Source of the DNA: Phycisphaerales bacterium Planc_01
GTDB taxonomy: Bacteria; Planctomycetota; Phycisphaerae; Sedimentisphaerales; Anaerobacaceae
Direction: 5' to 3'
Assembly: GCA_001603075.1 (NCBI GenBank)
Contig: LVBB01000058.1
Location: 1-59,971, forward strand
DNA length: 59,971 bases
Part shown: in pieces, positions 55,354-59,971 of the stretch
Position numbering within the stretch: the stretch's first letter is position 1
Layout of the letters: each line of letters starts with the position of its first letter
Notes under the pieces: generated by a model
Seen by the model: only the letters and a program-made list of their open reading frames with translations
Databases searched by the model: none
Told to the model about the DNA's origin: nothing
Translations under genes and position numbers: made by a program

Positions 55354-55959
55354 CTATTCGAGCTCCTGCCGTCCGAGGATGGCGTCGGTGAGGATCTTGC
55401 CACTGGCGTATTCGATGGTCGATCCGGTGGGCAGTCCTCGGGCCAGCCGCGTGATTCGTATGCCGAGCGGGCGCAGCAGCGAGCTGATGTACAACGATGT
55501 GCCGTCGCCTTCCAGGTTGGGGTTCGTGGCCATGATGATCTCCCGCACCTGCCCGCCGCGAACCCGTTCAACGAGCTGCTTGATCGTCAGGTCGTCTGCT
55601 TCGACCCCGTCGAGTGGGGCGATATGGCCGCCCAATACGTGGTACAGCCATTTGCAGGTGCCGGTCTTCTCGAGGCTGATGACGTCCTTGGGCTGCTCGA
55701 CCACGCAGATCAGACTCTGGTCCCGCTGCGGGTCGGCGCAGATCTGGCAGATGTCTTCTTCGGAGAGGTTCCAGCAGACCCGGCAGCGTCTGATTCGGGT
55801 CTTGACGTCGCGGATGGCGTCGGCCAGCTTCATCGCTTCGGGCGGATCGGCCTTGAGAACGTAAAACGCCAGCCGTTCGGCGGTCTTGGGCCCGATGCCG
55901 GGAAGCCGCCCGAATTCTTCAATCAGCTTGTTCAGACTCTCGGTGTATGCACTGCTCAT
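55354..55959 (-). CDS. recR: Recombination protein RecR
   Basis: 201 residues, the normal length. It opens with the helix-hairpin-helix (LIEEFGRLPGIGPKTAERLAFYVL), then a four-Cys zinc finger (CRVCWNLSEEDICQIC), then a TOPRIM domain (ICVVEQPKDVISLEKTGT and MATNPNLEGDGTSLYI). It forms rings with RecO/RecF for loading RecA at gaps. It sits between two Gfo/Idh/MocA genes, which is an unexpected place; usually dnaX and recR are adjacent with ybaB. Here dnaX is 1.5 kb upstream on the same strand, with one oxidoreductase gene inserted between them and no ybaB, so an ancestral dnaX-recR pairing was probably interrupted. Confidence 0.96.
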   Translation of the reverse strand: MSSAYTESLNKLIEEFGRLPGIGPKTAERLAFYVLKADPPEAMKLADAIRDVKTRIRRCRVCWNLSEEDICQICADPQRDQSLICVVEQPKDVISLEKTGTCKWLYHVLGGHIAPLDGVEADDLTIKQLVERVRGGQVREIIMATNPNLEGDGTSLYISSLLRPLGIRITRLARGLPTGSTIEYASGKILTDAILGRQELE

Positions 55960-55992
55960 AGATGCTCACTACTATCCAATACTGGGTGATGG

Positions 55993-57342
55993 TTAAACGT
56001 CTTCCGGAACCACGAACGGACGGCGGTACTGCCGCGTCAGCATACTATTGGCCTCATCGTCGTTGACATATCTCTGTTGCTTCGGATCGAAGTCCAGCGA
56101 GCGGCCGAGTCGATACGAGGTGTTGGCCATGTGGATGAGCGAACAGCTATAGTGGCCATCCTCGACGGTGCCGGGCAGATTGGACGTGTCGTTGGCCCGT
56201 ACGGCGTCGATGAAGTGCTGGTAGTGGGCCCTGTCCGTGTTGCCCTTCTCGACCCCGGATGGGCCAGGCTCGCGCTTCTGGCCCAGGAAGGTCTGCCAGT
56301 GTCCGCCGTACATCGTCATATAGCCTTCGGAGCCATAGAAGATGTTGCCGATGTTGTTGTCCGGCGGCTTGCTGAAACCGCCCTCGTAGTTGGTGATCCA
56401 GTGGCGGACCTCGAACTGGAGGATCTTCTTCTTGTCGCTCCGGCCGCTCGGATTGTCGAATTCGTACGTGGCCATCAGCACGTTCGGCGTCTCCTGGTCG
56501 TCGTCGAACATCACGTGCGCGCCCGTCGCCATGACACGCATCGGCAGCGTGACGTCGAGCCCCCAACGGGCGATGTCCATTTCGTGCACGCCCTGATTGC
56601 CGATGTCTCCGTTGCCGTAGTCCCAGTGCCAGTGCCAGTTGTAGTGGAACCGGTTTCGGGTGAACGGCCGTTTCGGGGCCGGACCCAGCCAGAGATCGTA
56701 ATCGACGCCCGCGGGAACCGGCTCCACCGGCGTGCGCCCGATCGTGTCGCGCCATTTGTAGCAGGTGCCCTTGGCCAGGTACACCTCACCCAGGCCGCCG
56801 GAACGCAGGAACTCCATCGCTTCCTGATACGCCTTCGAGCTGCGGCTCTCCGTGCCATGATGCACCACGCGATTGTATTTCTTCGCCGCCTCGATCAGTT
56901 TCTGTCCCTCGAAGATGTTGTGCGTGAAGGGCTTTTCGATGTGGGCGTGCTTGCCCGCCTGACAGGCCCAGACGCCCGCCAACGCGTGCCAGTGATTGGG
57001 TGTGGCGACGCTGATCGCGTCGATGCTCTTGTCTTCGAGCAGCTTGCGGATATCGACGTAGATCTTGGGGATCGGCTTGTCGTTCTGTTCAAACCATTTG
57101 AGCCGCTCGGGAAAGAAGCTCTCGTCCACGTCGCAGATGGCGGCCACTTCGACGTTGGGCAGGAACGGGTAGTTCCGGATGTGGCTGCCGAATCCGTGCC
57201 CTCGAATCCCTACGACGGCGACTCGGACCCGGTCGTTGGCACCGGCCCACGACTGGGTCGTGCCCCACAGGCTTACGCCGGCTGCGGTTGCGAGCGACTG
57301 TCTGACAAACGTTCGGCGAGAGACCGCATGCGGTGTATCCAT
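55993..57342 (-). CDS. Tat-exported Gfo/Idh/MocA family oxidoreductase
   Basis: 449 residues from ATG 57342, after a strong AGGAAGGAG site. The Tat signal is SRRTFVRQSLATAAGVSL. VVGIRGHGFGSHI binds the cofactor, IEKPFTHNIFEGQKL is the EKP motif (His-Ile-Glu-Lys-Pro here), and DYDLWLGPAPKRPF with HYNWHWHWDYGNGDIGNQGVHEMDIARWG marks the long planctomycete subgroup. First gene of the operon; a promoter with extended -10 lies 80 bases upstream. It separates dnaX from recR. Confidence 0.9.
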   Translation of the reverse strand: MDTPHAVSRRTFVRQSLATAAGVSLWGTTQSWAGANDRVRVAVVGIRGHGFGSHIRNYPFLPNVEVAAICDVDESFFPERLKWFEQNDKPIPKIYVDIRKLLEDKSIDAISVATPNHWHALAGVWACQAGKHAHIEKPFTHNIFEGQKLIEAAKKYNRVVHHGTESRSSKAYQEAMEFLRSGGLGEVYLAKGTCYKWRDTIGRTPVEPVPAGVDYDLWLGPAPKRPFTRNRFHYNWHWHWDYGNGDIGNQGVHEMDIARWGLDVTLPMRVMATGAHVMFDDDQETPNVLMATYEFDNPSGRSDKKKILQFEVRHWITNYEGGFSKPPDNNIGNIFYGSEGYMTMYGGHWQTFLGQKREPGPSGVEKGNTDRAHYQHFIDAVRANDTSNLPGTVEDGHYSCSLIHMANTSYRLGRSLDFDPKQQRYVNDDEANSMLTRQYRRPFVVPEDV

Positions 57343-57421
57343 CGTATCTCCTTCCTGAATATGACTGCACGGCGTCATCGGATCTGCACGCCCGGTATCG
57401 GTCCGACATCGAGCCGACGAC

Positions 57422-57450
57422 AGCATAGCACGTCTGCGGGGAAAGTTCGA
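57422..57450 (-). promoter_or_regulatory. Extended -10 promoter for the MocA-recR-MocA-mttB-MocA operon
   Basis: Minus strand TGC before TATGCT (57422-57427), with a weak -35 TCGAAC (57445-57450) at 17 bases. The leader to ATG 57342 would be about 73 bases. Confidence 0.5.
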
Positions 57451-57496
57451 GTATCAGCTTTTTGGGCCGAGCCTGCTTCGGGGCAACTCGGGGGGC

Positions 57497-59143
57497 CTAT
57501 TCTTCTTCGATGCCCGTGACGGTGGCACCGAGTTCCACCAGCACGGTCTTGACGCCAGGGTCGCTGAGGATCTGCCGCTGCCGTTCCGCAAACGGTATGC
57601 GTTCGGCGCCCTCGGCGGTTTGGGGGGATTCGGCCACGGCGAACCTGAGGCGAATGGCTCGGCCGAGGCATTGGCTCAGGGCCTCGGCGATCTGGTCGCT
57701 TCGCCCGTTGCTCTCGCACATCTCTTTTTGCATCTTGGCGGTGGCGGCAAATTCGATCGTCAGTGTCTCGCCGACGAAGTCCTTAGGCGTCGAGCCGGCG
57801 AGCAGGCTGGTGGTAGCGGGACTGAGCCGCTTGGACAGCGCACCGAGGATTTCCGGCCACGACGCGGCCAGGTCCTCGGGCATCGGTTCGGCGTGGGAGA
57901 CGGGTACGACGCTCGCGCTGGGCTCGGCCGGTCCGGTCGGGATCGACAGGATCGCCGTGGCGGGTTTAGTCTCTACCGGGAGTTTTTTTTTGACCGGTGC
58001 GGCGGCGCTGCCCGACGAGCGGGCCAGCAGTTCGTCGACGTTGATGAAGTGCTCGCTCAACGCGAAGCGAAGCAGCGAGGCGTCGAGCAGGGCCCGGGGG
58101 GTATCGCTGTTCTTGACGGCCCAGCGAAGCTTTTCAAGTGCCGTGATGTTGTAGATCAGCGCCGCTGTGTCGAACTTCTTAGCCAGTTCGGCGGCCCGCT
58201 CCTTCTGGTCAGCCGTCAGAATCAGCAGATCGGTATCGACTCCGGCCGAGACGATCACCAGCAGATCGCGCATCTGCTCGGTCAGGGCATCGACGATCTG
58301 CGCCTCGCCCAGGCCCGTGTTGATCAGGTCTTCCGTGGCGGTCAGCGTGCCGGCCGCATCGGCGTCGCCGATCTTCTCGACGAGCGACTGGACCTTCTCG
58401 GCGTTGGGCCGGCCGAGGAAGTCCTCCAGCAGGTCCACCGAAAGGGGCTGGATCCCCGTGCTGATAAGCCGATCCAGCAGGCTCAGGCCGTCGCGCATCG
58501 ATCCGTTGGCCATCTTGGCCAGGGCCAGCACGAGATCGTCCTCGTACTTGATCTTCTCCTTCTTGAGGATGCTCTTGAGCTGCTCGGCGATCTGCTTCGG
58601 GTTGATATTGTGGAAATCGAACCGCTGGCACCGCGACTGGATCGTGGCGATCACCTTGTTGGGCTCGGTTGTGGCGAAGATGAATTTCACATGCTCCGGC
58701 GGCTCCTCCAGCGTCTTGAGCAGCGCGTTAAACGCCTGCGTCGTCAGCATGTGCACTTCGTCGATGATGTAGATCTTGTAGCGGGCCCGCGCAGGCCGAT
58801 AGATCGCGTTCTCACGCAGCTCGCGAATCTCATCGACGCGGTTGTTCGACGCGCCGTCGATCTCGATGACGTCGATGTCCTCGCCGGTGTTGATCGAGAC
58901 GCAACTGTCGCACTTGCAGCAGGGTCTCGTCGTCGGACCGTCAGACTTCAGGCAGTTCAGCGCCTTGGCCAAGATCCGGGCCATCGTGGTCTTGCCGACG
59001 CCCCGCGTGCCCGAGAACAAATACGCATGGGCGACGCGCCCCGTCTCGATCGCGTTCTTGAGCGTCTTGGAGATCGGGTCCTGCCCGACCACGTCGTCGA
59101 ACGTCTGCGACCGATACTTTCGTGCGAGAACGGTGTAAGCCAT
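57497..59143 (-). CDS. dnaX: DNA polymerase III gamma/tau subunit
   Basis: 548 residues (tau form). The AAA+ domain has Walker A GTRGVGKT (45-52), zinc Cys at 64, 75, 76, 78 and 81 region, the IIDEVHML box and the SRC sensor (SRCQRF). Domain III extends to about 365, followed by a Lys/Pro-rich linker and a C-terminal domain. The linker carries an A9 run (57983-57991, codons 385-387) at which a one-base slip in either direction meets a stop within six codons. This would make a gamma-like protein of about 390 residues lacking the C-terminal part. The start has no ribosome site; the four-helix-bundle gene and its inverted repeat lie directly upstream. Confidence 0.96.
   Translation of the reverse strand: MAYTVLARKYRSQTFDDVVGQDPISKTLKNAIETGRVAHAYLFSGTRGVGKTTMARILAKALNCLKSDGPTTRPCCKCDSCVSINTGEDIDVIEIDGASNNRVDEIRELRENAIYRPARARYKIYIIDEVHMLTTQAFNALLKTLEEPPEHVKFIFATTEPNKVIATIQSRCQRFDFHNINPKQIAEQLKSILKKEKIKYEDDLVLALAKMANGSMRDGLSLLDRLISTGIQPLSVDLLEDFLGRPNAEKVQSLVEKIGDADAAGTLTATEDLINTGLGEAQIVDALTEQMRDLLVIVSAGVDTDLLILTADQKERAAELAKKFDTAALIYNITALEKLRWAVKNSDTPRALLDASLLRFALSEHFINVDELLARSSGSAAAPVKKKLPVETKPATAILSIPTGPAEPSASVVPVSHAEPMPEDLAASWPEILGALSKRLSPATTSLLAGSTPKDFVGETLTIEFAATAKMQKEMCESNGRSDQIAEALSQCLGRAIRLRFAVAESPQTAEGAERIPFAERQRQILSDPGVKTVLVELGATVTGIEEE
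57983..57991 (-). promoter_or_regulatory. A9 slippage tract in dnaX (gamma/tau switch candidate)
   Basis: Minus strand GTC-AAA-AAA-AAA-CTC. One extra base (or -1 shift) reads ACT CCC GGT AGA GAC TAA; one missing base reads AAC TCC CGG TAG. The Thermus dnaX gene uses an A9 tract for the same purpose. Confidence 0.7.
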
Positions 59144-59164
59144 AGCAATTGATTACGGATTATG

Positions 59165-59179
59165 GATTATTGATGATTC
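59165..59179 (+). repeat. Left arm of 15-bp inverted repeat flanking the four-helix-bundle gene
   Basis: GATTATTGATGATTC; its exact reverse complement is at 59581-59595. The arm contains the stop codon and last codons of the four-helix-bundle gene. The similarity to the other arm extends imperfectly outward for about 15 further bases. Confidence 0.8.
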
Positions 59180-59562
59180 TCATCTGACAACCTGCGAGAC
59201 GGGAACTCGGCACTGCGGTTTCGAGCCGTCTTCCTGGCGGCAGCGAAGATGGCGGTCAACTCTTGTGCCTCACCCAGCAATCGGCCGACGGTAGACTCCG
59301 CCACCAGATCTTCCTCTACGGCGAACTCCATCCAAAAGGCCGACTCGTCGCCTTCTTCCAACACAATGCTGAGCTTCGAGACAAAGGCAGCCTTCGATTG
59401 CGACAGACACGTTGCTCGATAATTTGAGGCCACGGATGTCGAAGCCCGAATCAACTGGCCCCGGACATGGTTGCCCAGATACCCCTTCGGCAGAGCCAGA
59501 CTCAGCTTGACGCATCGGTGCGCAAAATCCTTCGTGCGCCGTTTCAAGTCTTCCGCATTCAT
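59167..59562 (-). CDS. Four-helix-bundle protein (23S rRNA IVS-encoded type)
   Basis: 131 residues. ATG 59562 has GGAGG 8 bases upstream; the GTG two codons earlier is too close to that site. The sequence is of the four-helix-bundle/IVS family (LPKGYLGNHVRGQLIRAST and SVASNYRATCLSQSKAAFVSKL), named for proteins encoded in intervening sequences of 23S rRNA but widespread as free-standing genes. Function is not established. The gene is bracketed by a 15-bp perfect inverted repeat, the left arm overlapping its last codons, so it may be carried as a small insertion unit. It lies immediately upstream of dnaX. Confidence 0.85.
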   Translation of the reverse strand: MNAEDLKRRTKDFAHRCVKLSLALPKGYLGNHVRGQLIRASTSVASNYRATCLSQSKAAFVSKLSIVLEEGDESAFWMEFAVEEDLVAESTVGRLLGEAQELTAIFAAARKTARNRSAEFPSRRLSDENHQ

Positions 59563-59580
59563 TCTCACACCCTCCGCCTC

Positions 59581-59595
59581 GAATCATCAATAATC
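59581..59595 (-). repeat. Right arm of 15-bp inverted repeat flanking the four-helix-bundle gene
   Basis: GAATCATCAATAATC on the plus strand, reverse complement of 59165-59179. It is followed by AT-rich AATCAACAATTATCAATG, which is similar to the sequence outside the left arm. Confidence 0.8.
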
Positions 59596-59906
59596 AATCA
59601 ACAATTATCAATGAAAAAGATCGGCCGGGTTAACCCACACACAACCAAGCGTCCACTTATGGCTGCTCGGTTCCCCGCCTGACCAGGTTCGCGGGCTCGG
59701 CTTGCATGGGACCCGGCCGGTAAAAGACACCTTCGTTTCCGAGTCGGAGAGCATCTTGGCTCTACCGGAGCAGACTATACCACAGGATCGCCGTCCTGGC
59801 CAGCAAAACCTTCCAGATTTGTCCCGTCCGCGGCATGACGCGGGATTCTCCTCGGCCGGTGGGGGCGAGGCATACCTCGCCCCCCACAAATCCACATCCG
59901 TCACAA
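59596..59906. other. 311-bp intergenic region
   Basis: No plausible gene. It contains an AT-rich tail of the inverted repeat, a central GC-rich stretch without recognisable signals, and a strong hairpin at 59861-59884. Confidence 0.55.
59861..59884 (-). terminator. Strong hairpin after the right-end partial gene
   Basis: GGGGGCGAGG-CATA-CCTCGCCCCC forms a perfect 10-bp stem with a 4-base loop, 22 bases beyond the stop of the minus-strand gene at 59907. No T tract follows, so it could be a terminator of the non-canonical type or an mRNA 3'-end stabiliser. Confidence 0.5.
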
Positions 59907-59971
59907 TCATTCGGCCAGGGGCGTGCCGAAGCCGATGTCGTCGAGGAAGATCAGGCCGCTGCCGCCGGCGG
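59907..59971 (-). CDS. C-terminal tip of a secreted-type protein (partial)
   Basis: Only the last 20 codons are visible, ending AGGSGLIFLDDIGFGTPLAE then TGA at 59907-59909. The DDI near the end resembles the C-terminus of the LamG-type surface proteins common in this group (often ..LYIDDIRLY), and the beginning of the window has such a gene on the same strand. With so few residues this is only suggestive. The frame is open to the window edge. Confidence 0.5.
   Translation of the reverse strand, partial: AGGSGLIFLDDIGFGTPLAE

Noticed and set aside
59608-59910. 100-codon frame on the minus strand before the right-end partial gene
   Set aside because: No ribosome site, biased composition, and it contains the hairpin at 59861-59884; no family resemblance.

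Overview
The window looks like a chromosomal segment of a GC-rich, probably anaerobic planctomycete, most likely a Phycisphaerae (Sedimentisphaerales-like) lineage. This is inferred from family content and not from a marker gene. The pointers are LamG/discoidin surface proteins with Fn3-like linkers, a PQQ-type propeller protein opening with a DWPHWRGP-like motif, four Gfo/Idh/MocA oxidoreductases (three Tat-exported), a pyrrolysine-free MttB-family methyltransferase, GH26 and GH130 glycan enzymes, and many prepilin-like proteins. No rRNA, tRNA, CRISPR array, insertion sequence or origin was seen.

Layout. 1-9.4 kb: surface and glycan genes (partial LamG protein, small membrane protein, secreted propeller protein, lone prepilin-like protein, FemAB/GNAT-like transferase plus GT2, secreted GH26). 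9.5-13.5 kb, minus strand: Tat oxidoreductase, U32 protein with an RlhA-like layout, and a SirC-type sirohaem enzyme that appears to be read from a leaderless mRNA. 13.7-17.8 kb, plus strand: lone fumarase/tartrate dehydratase beta subunit coupled to a divergent YchF-like GTPase, a zinc alcohol dehydrogenase, and CinA. 17.8-31.9 kb: an eleven-gene type IV pilus/type II secretion-like block with PilB, PilT, a second PilB/GspE, GspF/PilC, three GspG-like pilins, and GspH-, I-, J- and K-like proteins. Two strong promoters with the same extended -10 sequence drive its two halves.

31.9-37.3 kb: inositol monophosphatase facing away from a DUF2752 protein (also apparently leaderless), then SerA, a phosphohexomutase and a CDF transporter. 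37.3-46 kb: an acetate/acetyl-CoA block with ADP-forming acyl-CoA synthetase, a CoA-transferase fused to a GNAT domain, and an AcuC-like deacetylase in one tight operon. It converges on an OFA-type MFS transporter and AMP-forming acetyl-CoA synthetase. The gene set suggests acetate activation regulated by reversible lysine acetylation.

46.3-59.97 kb, minus strand: GH130, an MsbA-like ABC exporter with an unusual PDZ-like periplasmic insert, RpoN, and an operon MocA-recR-MocA-mttB-MocA. Then come dnaX, which carries an A9 slippage tract that would yield tau and gamma forms, a four-helix-bundle (IVS-type) gene whose ends lie in an inverted repeat, and the C-terminal tip of another secreted-type protein running off the window.
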